A stretch of 38,537 nt of DNA. It comes from Companilactobacillus tucceti DSM 20183. Its GTDB lineage: Bacteria; Bacillota; Bacilli; Lactobacillales; Lactobacillaceae. Both the position numbers and the translations under genes were made by a program. Location: NCBI RefSeq assembly GCF_001434665.1, contig NZ_AZDG01000024.1:1-38537 (forward strand), given 5' to 3'. This document shows, piece by piece, positions 1 to 7,217 of this stretch. The stretch's first letter is position 1. Every line of letters begins with the position of its first letter. Under the pieces are notes generated by a model that had not been told where the DNA came from, searched no databases, and was given only the letters and a program-made list of their open reading frames with translations.

Positions 1-70
1 CAATTAAGAGGTGCCTCAGGTCCAAAATCATTCATCAATACGATTTGACAAAGAACCTTTTTTTTATCAT
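1..70 (-). CDS. possible 5' end of a gene running off the left edge; frame broken at an A8 tract
   Basis: On the minus strand an ATG at 70 follows a GTGGAG ribosome binding site (75-80). As written, its frame ends after 11 codons (TGA at 35-37). The frame contains a run of eight A (minus strand, positions 58-65). One extra A would join the start to a frame that stays open to the window edge and reads like protein (KVLCQIVLMNDFG, then PEAPLN). A start at the ATG at 35 is also possible but has no nearby ribosome binding site. The product is not recognised. This could be a pseudogene, a slippage or phase-variable site, or a sequence error. Confidence 0.3.
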
Positions 71-160
71 AAAACTCCACAGGTTATTCACTTTTTCGTC
101 ACATTTATTCGTTACAGTAAAAATAATGAATAATTTCCAATGAATAATAAGGAGTGTTTT

Positions 161-313
161 ATGGAATTCTTAATTATTGCAATAATATTTTCAATTGGTT
201 TAATTCTGTTGATTTCCGGCAGCCATGTAAAAAGCAGCACAGTCTCCAAGCTGTTTTACTGCGTAGGAACTGTTGGCGTTATTATGGCAATGTACATTGC
301 CTGGCCGAAGTAA
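161..313 (+). CDS. 50-residue small membrane protein, unknown function
   Basis: ATG at 161 follows a clear AAGGAG (149-154) with seven bases of spacing. The 50 residues form two hydrophobic stretches, roughly residues 3-19 (starting FLIIAIIFSIGLILLIS) and 32-47, with a short polar turn containing HVKSSTVSK between them. This looks like a two-helix membrane peptide ending IAWPK. The stop codon at 311-313 directly abuts the stop of the convergent ACT-domain gene at 314, so no intergenic base and no terminator separates them. I do not recognise a family. The good ribosome binding site and the membrane-like composition are the reasons to call it real; a longer frame from GTG at 154 is a different frame and is not protein-like. 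Confidence 0.55.
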   Translation: MEFLIIAIIFSIGLILLISGSHVKSSTVSKLFYCVGTVGVIMAMYIAWPK

Positions 314-748
314 TCATTCCACCGCAATTAATTGAACATTGCTTATAAACTCATAGCCTTTAAGTTTTTCTATCAAATCATTAATAGTTCCGGTCATATG
401 ATTAATGTCAATTGATATTGATACACTCGCCATATTATGAATAGGGATATTTTGATTTATAGTAAGGATACTAGCGTTTGCTTCAGATATGATCAACAAA
501 ACTTTTGATAAAATTCCGGGTTCATGATCTAAAATCATTGAAAAGACAGCCTTACGGTCACTAGTACTCTCGTCAGGTAAAAAGACGAGATCCTTATATT
601 TATAGTAAGTACCACGACTGATATTTACAGCCTTCACGGCGTCACTAACATTACCGACTTTTCCAGTCTCTAACAAATTGCGTGCCTGAATGACTTTATC
701 AAAGGAATCCGGCAAAATAGAACGATCTACAATGTAATACTTTTCCAC
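314..748 (-). CDS. UPF0735-type ACT domain protein (PheB-like)
   Basis: This 144-residue protein has an N-terminal helix-turn-helix-like segment (about residues 30-52, AVKAVNISRGTYYKYKD) followed by one ACT domain (about 68-143). The ACT part starts with FSMILDHEPGILSKVL and has the usual beta-alpha-beta-beta-alpha-beta pattern. The arrangement and length match the UPF0735/PheB family of Firmicutes. ACT domains bind small ligands, often amino acids, so a cytoplasmic ligand-responsive regulatory role is likely; the ligand is not visible. The start is supported by AGGAGGA just upstream on the minus strand. It stands alone, facing the 50-residue membrane gene tail to tail. Confidence 0.85.
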   Translation of the reverse strand: MEKYYIVDRSILPDSFDKVIQARNLLETGKVGNVSDAVKAVNISRGTYYKYKDLVFLPDESTSDRKAVFSMILDHEPGILSKVLLIISEANASILTINQNIPIHNMASVSISIDINHMTGTINDLIEKLKGYEFISNVQLIAVE

Positions 749-830
749 AATAATCCTCCTCCTATTGGTACGTGTATATTATACTAAATTATATCACTTA
801 AACGGTTACAACATTAGTCTTAAAACAAAT

Positions 831-865
831 ACTCAATACTAAAAAATGTATTGAGTTATTTTTTT
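831..865 (+). terminator. orphan hairpin plus T-run, plus strand
   Basis: A perfect 9-bp stem (ACTCAATAC / GTATTGAGT) is followed by TTATTTTTTT, the form of a Rho-independent terminator for plus-strand transcripts. No plus-strand gene precedes it; it lies between the start of the ACT-domain gene (minus) and the oxidoreductase gene at 963. It may be an attenuator in a long leader or may stop antisense transcription. Confidence 0.5.
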
Positions 866-962
866 GGAAAATATAAATTAATAGTATTTAATATTACAAT
901 TTTGCTCAAAATTTTGTTATGCTCATCTTTAAATAAGTAATAGTTAATTGGAAGTGAGAATG

Positions 963-1655
963 ATGAAAACTTTGATAATAGTTTCTCATCCAGAGATAGA
1001 TAATTCTCAAACACAGCAATTCTTATACCAAGGGGCAAAACTAGAAAATGCAATTTGGCATCATGTTGAGAAAATAAATAATTTAGATGTTATTAATGAA
1101 CAAAAGTTACTAATTGAAGCGGATCGGATTATTTTCCAATTCCCACTTTATTGGTATTCAGCACCAAGTGGATTAAAATCATGGGAAGATACAGTTCTAA
1201 CCAGAAATTTTATTTATGGTGATAAAACCTATCCACTGGAAGGTAAAGAGTTTGGTCTAGTGATAACTACTGGATTGCCACTGAAGGATTTCCAAAAGGG
1301 CGCAGCTGAAAATTTCACATTAGATGAATTAATGACACCATATAGGGCAATTGCGGATAAGGCTAGGATGAAAATTATGCCTATTTTTCCAGTACCACAA
1401 TTTTGGTACAAGACTGAGTTAATGCAGATGGACCTTTTAGTGGATTATCAAAGATATTTAACACAAGAAATGCCGGATTCACTAAATAATAAACAAACTT
1501 GGTTTGAAAAGAAACTTCAGGAGTTAGATTTAAATTCTAATATAGAGGATAAAAAGTTTCTCGAATTAATTTTAAGTAACTTTACATCGAGAATTGAAGA
1601 ATTGGACCAATTGAATGACACTTTAGAGATGGTTAAGGAAGATGATGAGAATTAA
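963..1655 (+). CDS. NAD(P)H-dependent oxidoreductase, flavodoxin-like fold (KefF/MdaB/YwrO type)
   Basis: The 230-residue protein opens with MKTLIIVSHPEIDNSQTQQF, the beta-strand and phosphate loop of the Flavodoxin_2 family, which binds FMN/FAD and transfers electrons from NAD(P)H to quinones or similar acceptors. FQFPLYWYSAPSGLKSWED (about residues 57-75) is the family's substrate/flavin loop, and FGLVITTG (about 97-104) is the next strand. The C-terminus is longer than in typical 180-200 residue members, with a charged helical tail after about residue 180. Two adjacent ATGs (960 and 963) follow GGAAGTGAG (950-958); I chose the second because it leaves better spacing. It is a single-gene unit closed by a terminator overlapping its stop. 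Confidence 0.85.
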   Translation: MKTLIIVSHPEIDNSQTQQFLYQGAKLENAIWHHVEKINNLDVINEQKLLIEADRIIFQFPLYWYSAPSGLKSWEDTVLTRNFIYGDKTYPLEGKEFGLVITTGLPLKDFQKGAAENFTLDELMTPYRAIADKARMKIMPIFPVPQFWYKTELMQMDLLVDYQRYLTQEMPDSLNNKQTWFEKKLQELDLNSNIEDKKFLELILSNFTSRIEELDQLNDTLEMVKEDDEN

Positions 1656-1677
1656 TCTTTCTTAATCATCTTTTTTA
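1638..1677 (+). terminator. Rho-independent terminator after the flavodoxin-fold gene
   Basis: AAGATGAT pairs with ATCATCTT and a run of six T follows. The upstream arm lies inside the last codons of the oxidoreductase gene. Confidence 0.65.
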
Positions 1678-1721
1678 TATAAATAAAAATCCAATTAAAT
1701 GATTTTTGTCATTTCTTGTAA

Positions 1722-1859
1722 CCATTCAGTGATGGAACAACTTATCAAGTAGCCAATACTTGGACTAAAGACGACGGTATAATTCTTAAATCTAATTCAA
1801 CGGCTAAAGCTGGAAATTATAAATATGATGTTACTTGGGATTTAACAGATTCCATTTAA
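1722..1859 (+). pseudogene. 3' remnant of a second WxL-domain gene
   Basis: From 1722 (just after an in-frame TAA) to the stop at 1857-1859 the sequence translates as the last 45 residues of a WxL protein: DGTTYQVANTW, then GIILKSNSTAKAGNYKYDV, then TWDLTDSI. This aligns, without gaps in the last 40 residues, with the end of the intact lectin-like WxL protein (STYQIANTW ... TVTWGLTDSIR). There is no upstream coding sequence, start codon or signal peptide. It is therefore the tail of a deleted or recombined paralogue lying directly upstream of the surviving gene. A good terminator follows it, as expected for the end of a former operon. Confidence 0.85.
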
Positions 1860-1860
1860 G

Positions 1861-1905
1861 AAAAGACTTTCAATAATAAATGTTTATTATTGAGAGTCTT
1901 TTTTA
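1861..1905 (+). terminator. Rho-independent terminator behind the WxL remnant
   Basis: An 18-bp stem with one G-T wobble (AAGACTTTCAATAATAAA / TTTATTATTGAGAGTCTT) is followed by a T-run. It would have ended the transcript of the lost WxL gene. Confidence 0.85.
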
Positions 1906-2067
1906 ATTATTTTTTAAATATGACTCATAAATTTTCACTTATCAAAATTCATAATGATTAATTATATATATTGAGTTCCATTAATGATTTAAAGCGTGTA
2001 AGATGTATTTGTAAATAAAAAAGACGTTATATTTATAAATTATTTGATTATATAAGTGAGGGATTAT

Positions 2068-4374
2068 ATGACCATAAATAAAATTATAAAAGCAGTTAAT
2101 TTTTTAGCATGCTTATTTATGATTGGATTATTTGTATCTATTGAGCAAAATAACATCGTTGAAGTCAGAGCTGCTACTGATGTTCCTGTGGCAAATTCAC
2201 CAGAGGGATTAAATTTTAAGGATTATTTTGTTAGAGGAAGTTTTAGGGGTAACGGTGCTGATACTACGAATTTTAAAAATGGAAATACTAGTATTATCCA
2301 AGTTACACCAAGAGAGGGAAGTTCCATCGGTGCAGTTTGGTCAGCAGCTGATAAGGATAACTATCTAGATTTAAATGCTAAGCAAACTCTATCAATGTGG
2401 ATGTATTTTGGTAATGAAAAAGATCCAGCTGACGGCTTAGCGTTTATATTACAAAATTCTGGGATCGACGCAATTTCTAAGGATGGTAATTTACCTGCTA
2501 AAGGTCAAACCATGGGAGTTTGGGGAATAGATAATGATTATAAGAATACTGATCCTAAGAAGTTATCTGATTCCGCCATTCAAAATAGTTGGGCCTTGGA
2601 GTTTGACACTCATATAAATAGAACGCTTGCCGGTTCAGATATGTTTAGCAATGGTTCTATAACTGGTAGTCCCGTGGGAATCAATAATGGATTTGATTCA
2701 GTGGTCAAAACAATCGTGAATAATCCGTCTAAGTCTTTTTCACATATTGCTGATAATTATCCGGGTTCAAGTGAGTCATATCTTTTACAATCGGGATTTG
2801 CACCATCTTATCCAGGAGCTGGTTCAGGACCTTCGGTTTATTGGTATAGATTGGCACATAATAATTTGGTAACAACGTATGGTCCAAATTCTAATTATAA
2901 TTTTACGTTGAGTAATGGTCTTTGGCATCATTTAGTTATCAATTGGACACCACCAGAAACTGGTAGCACAATAGGTCATTTATCTTATAATCTGGATGAT
3001 AAAATACATACCGGAGAAGTTACGGCTGATAATAATGCGCAACCAATTAGTGTAAAAGATATTCCAGTTGATACTAGTTATTTTTATAAAAATGCTACAC
3101 AGAATTTCACTAAAGATGAAGGCAAAGTGATCTGGGGCTTTACTGGTAGTACTGGAGATCAGTATGCGAGAAACATGGTTATTTTTGAATCAATTCCATC
3201 GCTAGTTGAAGGGTCAACCAGCACACATATTTATAATGATTCACAAGGTGGAAAGGAATTAAGTGCCACTGATAAGGATGTTTATAATAATGAGATATTG
3301 CGCTTTGTATACAATGTAAAGCGTGATAGTGGGGCTCAAGACTGGAATAATATCATTGCAACTATTAATCTTCCCAATAATGTCATATATGGGAGTGGTT
3401 CAATTAAATATAGCGATGGTACTAGTGAAACTATAGGATCAAATGAACTAACCTCTGCACAACTAAAACGCACTCTAAAGGATCTTTTAAAAGATAAGGA
3501 TCCTAAAAGTGCAACGATAACCCTTGTTGCCGTGACTTATTCTAGTACTCCAACAGTAGATACACCTGTTGGTGCAACGGACGTTTCATTTATGGGAGAT
3601 AATCTGATCAAGTATGACAAACTTCAGGACTTTGTTATAAAATCCACACCTATGCTTTTGAGCCAGGATAATCCTAATTTGGATATTGGGGATGCTTCAT
3701 CAGTAGATGCAACTGGTAAAGTGGGTTATATGGGAGTTAGTTCTATTGATAATTCAACTATTACGATGCACTATTCTTTGAATGGCAATAAAGAACAAAC
3801 GACCGGATTACCTTCAGGAAACGATGGGAAAATGAAGATAACAATCCCTAGAACGGATTTAAATGATGGTAATAATACTTTAGTTGTCTATGCGTCAGAT
3901 AAAGATGGCAATCATTCGAATTATGTATCTTATAATATTTCAAAACCTACATCAGCTCCTATTTTGATCGATGCTGATGAAGATATGTATTTCCAAACAG
4001 TTAAATCCAATGGTAAAAATCAAATAGTTAAACGACAAGGTAATTGGAAAGTTAATATTGTTGATAATGCGATGGATACATCTAATTGGAAATTGAGCGC
4101 TACCGCAGTTCAATCCAGTGGCAGTCCGGTTTTAGATGGTGATCTATTATACGTTGATGATTCAGGGATATCACACTCTATTTTAAATGGGAACATAATA
4201 GATATAGCAGATAAAAATACCTTCCCAATTGATCAAATTATTAATGATTCAACATATCAGATTGCCAACACTTGGAGTCCTGATAATGGAATATTGTTGA
4301 AAGCTAATTCAACGGCTCGCTCTGGAACATATAAATATACTGTTACTTGGGGATTAACTGATTCAATTCGTTAA
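2068..4374 (+). CDS. secreted WxL-domain protein with L-type lectin-like domain (CscC-like)
   Basis: This 768-residue protein has a signal peptide (residues 1-36; hydrophobic NFLACLFMIGLFV, cleavage near VRAA-T). A concanavalin/L-type lectin-like region follows (about 48-370), with ADGLAFILQN and WALEFDTH matching the conserved sugar-binding sheet of bacterial legume-lectin domains. A middle region (about 390-620) looks like one or two beta-sandwich repeats. The C-terminus is a WxL domain with both motifs: W674-K-L and W761-G-L. WxL domains bind peptidoglycan non-covalently; family members form surface complexes with DUF916/DUF3324 proteins, as found at 4947. ATG 2068 was chosen over GTG 2056 because GAGGG (2059-2063) lies at the right distance. 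Likely role: adhesion or polysaccharide binding at the cell wall. Confidence 0.88.
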   Translation: MTINKIIKAVNFLACLFMIGLFVSIEQNNIVEVRAATDVPVANSPEGLNFKDYFVRGSFRGNGADTTNFKNGNTSIIQVTPREGSSIGAVWSAADKDNYLDLNAKQTLSMWMYFGNEKDPADGLAFILQNSGIDAISKDGNLPAKGQTMGVWGIDNDYKNTDPKKLSDSAIQNSWALEFDTHINRTLAGSDMFSNGSITGSPVGINNGFDSVVKTIVNNPSKSFSHIADNYPGSSESYLLQSGFAPSYPGAGSGPSVYWYRLAHNNLVTTYGPNSNYNFTLSNGLWHHLVINWTPPETGSTIGHLSYNLDDKIHTGEVTADNNAQPISVKDIPVDTSYFYKNATQNFTKDEGKVIWGFTGSTGDQYARNMVIFESIPSLVEGSTSTHIYNDSQGGKELSATDKDVYNNEILRFVYNVKRDSGAQDWNNIIATINLPNNVIYGSGSIKYSDGTSETIGSNELTSAQLKRTLKDLLKDKDPKSATITLVAVTYSSTPTVDTPVGATDVSFMGDNLIKYDKLQDFVIKSTPMLLSQDNPNLDIGDASSVDATGKVGYMGVSSIDNSTITMHYSLNGNKEQTTGLPSGNDGKMKITIPRTDLNDGNNTLVVYASDKDGNHSNYVSYNISKPTSAPILIDADEDMYFQTVKSNGKNQIVKRQGNWKVNIVDNAMDTSNWKLSATAVQSSGSPVLDGDLLYVDDSGISHSILNGNIIDIADKNTFPIDQIINDSTYQIANTWSPDNGILLKANSTARSGTYKYTVTWGLTDSIR

Positions 4375-4420
4375 TAATATATGATATTATGAGGCAGATT
4401 CAGATTCGAGGTAATAGCTT

Positions 4421-4600
4421 ATGGATGAAAATACTAAGTGGTTGATAAAAGAAATAGATCAATTGTCATCTAGACAAAATGATTATGAAAAAAGAGCTTT
4501 ATTGACATCTTTGAAGAAAGTTGTTTTTGAGCAACAAAAACGAATTGAGCAAGCCCAAGGTGAACTTGATGGTCGCCTTTGGGATCATAATAATTGGTAA
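4421..4600 (+). CDS. 59-residue charged helical protein, unknown
   Basis: ATG at 4421 follows CGAGGT (4408-4413) and the frame runs 59 codons to TAA at 4598-4600. The protein begins MDENTKWLIKEIDQL and is rich in K, E, Q and R, with heptad-like spacing over residues 5-50 (LIKEIDQL, YEKRALLTSLKKVVFEQQKR), suggesting one long helix or coiled coil. It ends WDHNNW. There is no signal peptide or membrane segment. It begins 46 bases after the lectin-like WxL gene with no terminator between, so it is probably co-transcribed. I do not recognise a family. Confidence 0.55.
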   Translation: MDENTKWLIKEIDQLSSRQNDYEKRALLTSLKKVVFEQQKRIEQAQGELDGRLWDHNNW

Positions 4601-4743
4601 AATAAAATAGGCAAATTAATTGTATTGACTGTAATAACTTCATATAATCGGCTTTGAAAAACATGATAATAATCATTGCTTTTTATCAAAACCGGAATCA
4701 AGTTTTAAAAATTATTTAAGGATAATTGAGATGGATGATAAGA

Positions 4744-4910
4744 GGGTGTGACAAAAGGCGGTCAGCCACCGGATCATAGCCTAGAGACACGAATGATTGG
4801 TACTATCAATCATTTGTATCTCTAGGCTATGTGGAGGTTGCAGTCTTTTGTTGCACGGTTAGTCTATAAAAGCTCGGGAACAAAAAGGTTGTGGCTTATG
4901 TCACGACCCC
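4744..4910 (+). repeat. palindromic intergenic repeat, copy 1
   Basis: About 167 bp with imperfect terminal inverted repeats (GTGACAAAAG at 4748-4757; CTTATGTCAC at 4895-4904). An internal stem of about 25 bp pairs ATAGCCTAGAGA...GAATGATTG with CAATCATT...TCTCTAGGCTAT. Two related copies in reverse orientation are at 5972-6150 and 10701-10872. The shared cores are GAATGATTG/CAATCATTC, TAGTCTATAAA and the GTGACA ends. It contains no ORF. The structure suggests a MITE-like or structured-RNA repeat; I cannot name the family. Confidence 0.8.
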
Positions 4911-4946
4911 TTATTGGGAATTGGTGGTTTCATAGGAGATTTTAAT

Positions 4947-5966
4947 ATGAAGAAGCTATCAATTATATTTTCTTTCTTTGTTTTATTATTAGCCAGTTTT
5001 TTTACGACAGATTTAACGACAACTCAAGCGGCTAACTTGAATTACACTGTTTCGCCTGATTTACCTGATAATCAAGCAGATTCAAAGATTAGTTATTTTG
5101 ATTTAAATGTAAAACCTGGTGATACTCAAAAATTAACCTTTCATATTAATAATACCGATAATTCTGATCACAAATATTTGATCTCCATTAATCGTGCAAG
5201 TACAAATGTTAATGGTGTTATCGATTATAGTAAACACGGTACCAAGGCTGACTCATCTATTCAGGCAGATATTGAAAAAATGGTTCCACAACCAAAAACA
5301 GTTTCTGTACCAGCTAACACCGATAAAAAAGAAACTTTTGAATTAAAAGTTCCTGAAAAAGAGTTTAAGGGCATAGTTTTAGGTGGTATTCAAATCAAAT
5401 TACTAGATTCACCTACTGCTAAGACATCTGATAAAAAAGGTGTAACCATTAATAATCAATATGCTTATGTTATTGGATTACAATTGCAGGAAGGTTCTGA
5501 GAAATTTCAACCTCATTTAAATTTGAGATATGTAAAGTCAAAACAAATAAATTATCAGAATTATATTATTGCTAATATTCAAAATGATCAGCCAGCTATT
5601 ATCAATAAAATAAAAGCTGATGCCAAAGTTACTAAAGAAGGTAGTGAAGAACCCGTATATAAGCTAGAAAAAGATGGCTTAGATATGGCGCCTAACAGTA
5701 ACTTTGATTTGCCAGTAAGTACTGACAATACTCCTTTGAAATCTGGTAATTATACTTTGCATTTGAAATTGACAGAAAAAGATAAGACTTGGAACTTTAC
5801 TAAAGACTTTAATATTTCTACAACAAAAGCAAAACAGATGAATAAGACTGCAGTTGGTGAAACTAATACCAAGAATAATTGGCCAATGATGGCTGTATTA
5901 GCTTTCTTGATTTTAATTATTGCAGCTTTACTAACAATCATCATCAAGAGTAAAAATAAAAAATAA
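4947..5966 (+). CDS. DUF916/DUF3324 membrane-anchored WxL-interacting protein (CscA-like)
   Basis: This 339-residue protein has a signal peptide (1-29, ending TTTQAAN), an N-terminal DUF916 immunoglobulin-like domain (about 30-155, with YFDLNVKPGDTQKLTFHI), a DUF3324 domain (about 160-295, with VIGLQLQ and LHLKLTEKDKTWNFTKDF), and one C-terminal membrane helix (about 309-332) followed by KSKNKK. Length and order are typical of the family whose members tether WxL proteins to the membrane and peptidoglycan. ATG 4947 follows AGGAG (4934-4938). The gene lies between the lectin-like WxL gene and the short WxL gene, so the three encode one surface complex. It is unusual in being bracketed by inverted copies of an intergenic repeat. 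Confidence 0.92.
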   Translation: MKKLSIIFSFFVLLLASFFTTDLTTTQAANLNYTVSPDLPDNQADSKISYFDLNVKPGDTQKLTFHINNTDNSDHKYLISINRASTNVNGVIDYSKHGTKADSSIQADIEKMVPQPKTVSVPANTDKKETFELKVPEKEFKGIVLGGIQIKLLDSPTAKTSDKKGVTINNQYAYVIGLQLQEGSEKFQPHLNLRYVKSKQINYQNYIIANIQNDQPAIINKIKADAKVTKEGSEEPVYKLEKDGLDMAPNSNFDLPVSTDNTPLKSGNYTLHLKLTEKDKTWNFTKDFNISTTKAKQMNKTAVGETNTKNNWPMMAVLAFLILIIAALLTIIIKSKNKK

Positions 5967-5971
5967 TGTTT

Positions 5972-6006
5972 AAAAAGGGGATGTGACATAAGTCATTCCC
6001 TTTTTT
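5972..6006 (+). terminator. terminator after the DUF916 gene, within repeat copy 2
   Basis: AAAAAGGGGATG pairs with CATTCCCTTTTTT around a TGACATAAGT loop and is followed by T residues. It forms the first part of the repeat element. Confidence 0.7.
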
Positions 6007-6150
6007 AAGTTTTCCAATTTTTATAGACTAAACGTGCGATAAAAGGTTGTAACCTATACATAGCAACGAACCACGAATGATTGATGGTACCAATCATTCG
6101 CATTCCTAGGCTATGCTCCGCTGGCAAACCACCTTTTGTCACACTCTTTT
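5972..6150 (-). repeat. palindromic intergenic repeat, copy 2 (reverse orientation)
   Basis: Ends are GTGACATAAG (5983-5992) and CTTTTGTCAC (6133-6142). Internally GAATGATTG and CAATCATTC form a hairpin, flanked by CATAGC and GGCTATG. The reverse complement follows copy 1 along its whole length, including TAGTCTATAAA. It is inverted relative to copy 1, so the two form a 1-kb spaced inverted repeat around the DUF916 gene. Confidence 0.8.
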
Positions 6151-6204
6151 TTTCTTAGGTGCTTTTATTTTGATTACTCGATTAAAAAGTTGTATATATA
6201 AGGG

Positions 6205-6227
6205 CGGATAAGGGAATTACTTATCCG
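6205..6227 (+). promoter_or_regulatory. perfect hairpin in the leader of the short WxL gene
   Basis: CGGATAAG pairs exactly with CTTATCCG around a 7-base loop. There is no T-run, so it is not a terminator. It is followed by GAGGGGAG and a five-codon ORF (ATG at 6258) before the real WxL start at 6300. It may be a regulatory or mRNA-stabilising structure or a protein-binding palindrome. Confidence 0.45.
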
Positions 6228-6299
6228 AGACAAATCATGGACTAACGAGGGGAGCTCATGGGAAAGTTTCTTTAGGTAAGAAAATAGAGGAAAATAGTC

Positions 6300-6911
6300 A
6301 TGATTAAATTTGTAAAAGGTATCGCAACATTAAGTGCATTAGCATTAGCCCTTCCGGCTAGTTTATTAACAGTAAAAGCCGCAACGACGGCTCCAACTCC
6401 AACAACGGCAACTTCCCCAAGTCCTATTTCTAAAACTTCGAGTGTTGCATTGCAACAAACAGGATCGCTAAGTTTGGATAGTGCCCCAGATATTAGTTTT
6501 GGAACACAAGACTTAAGTGTAAGTAAAACTACTTATACAGACAGTGTCTTTGACGACGCATTACATATTACAAACCCAGGCTTTCCAAGTGGATGGTCAC
6601 TAACAGTCGCTGACACTGGATTTACTGATACAACAAGTAAGGCTCCATTAAAAGGTGCAGCATTATCACTTGTAGCACCATCACTAACAGCTGATGATAG
6701 TACTAATGAATCAGACCCACCTGTCACAAAAACTCCAGTTGCAGTTTCTAGTGCAGCATCAGTAGTCGCTGATGCACCTGCTGGAACAGGTATTGGTGCT
6801 TATACTGGTGACTATGCAGCTGGAGCAGCTTCATTGTACGTTCCAGCCGGCAATATTGGCGGTAGCTATAGTTCAACATTAACATGGACATTATCTGATG
6901 CTCCTGCTTAA
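6300..6911 (+). CDS. short WxL-domain cell-surface protein (CscB-like)
   Basis: This 203-residue secreted protein has a signal peptide (1-28, ending TVKAAT), a Thr/Pro/Ser-rich linker (about 29-50) and a WxL domain filling the rest. Both WxL motifs are present: W99-S-L in SGWSLTVAD and W196-T-L in LTWTLSDAPA. Short WxL proteins of this kind are abundant wall-associated proteins that interact with DUF916/DUF3324 partners such as the one encoded just upstream. Composition is rich in Ala, Thr and Ser, with codon use more regular than its neighbours, which suggests high expression. The start follows AGAGGA (6285-6290). Its leader contains a perfect hairpin, and a strong terminator follows. Confidence 0.92.
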   Translation: MIKFVKGIATLSALALALPASLLTVKAATTAPTPTTATSPSPISKTSSVALQQTGSLSLDSAPDISFGTQDLSVSKTTYTDSVFDDALHITNPGFPSGWSLTVADTGFTDTTSKAPLKGAALSLVAPSLTADDSTNESDPPVTKTPVAVSSAASVVADAPAGTGIGAYTGDYAAGAASLYVPAGNIGGSYSSTLTWTLSDAPA

Positions 6912-6972
6912 AAATAAATAGTTAATATAATAGGTTCATTGTCAAACATATGGATGACTGATTTGGAACCTG

Positions 6973-7001
6973 AAGCACCTCTTGATTGAGGTGCTTTTTT
7001 T
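6973..7001 (+). terminator. Rho-independent terminator after the short WxL gene
   Basis: AAGCACCTC pairs with GAGGTGCTT around TTGATT, followed by seven T. The rest of the 6912-7217 gap holds AT-rich sequence and a weak cre-like match near 7159-7174. Confidence 0.9.
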
Positions 7002-7217
7002 ATGTTTTGACGATTTTTTAGTAACAAAATAACATCTTCGCATCATAAATATTGAATATTTGTATTTATTGGTAAGGTAGGCTTTATTATCTTTGTTCAT
7101 GTGAAATTAAGGTCTAAAATAGAAAGTGAATTTATTTGAAGTGTTGAAATAACATTTTTTGCAACCGCTTAACTAATGAAGTATCATACATCTATTAGAG
7201 AAAAAGGGGGATTAATA

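Noticed and set aside
154-348. 64-residue plus-strand frame from GTG 154
   Set aside because: It is out of frame with the better 161-313 gene, runs into the convergent ACT-domain gene, and its composition is not protein-like.
795-811. cre-like half site (AAACGGTTACAA) upstream of the ACT-domain gene
   Set aside because: The right half is good but the left half misses the TG; probably chance.
7159-7174. cre-like site upstream of the NmrA-type gene (TTGCAACCGCTTAACT)
   Set aside because: Three mismatches at conserved positions, including the second half; too weak to call.
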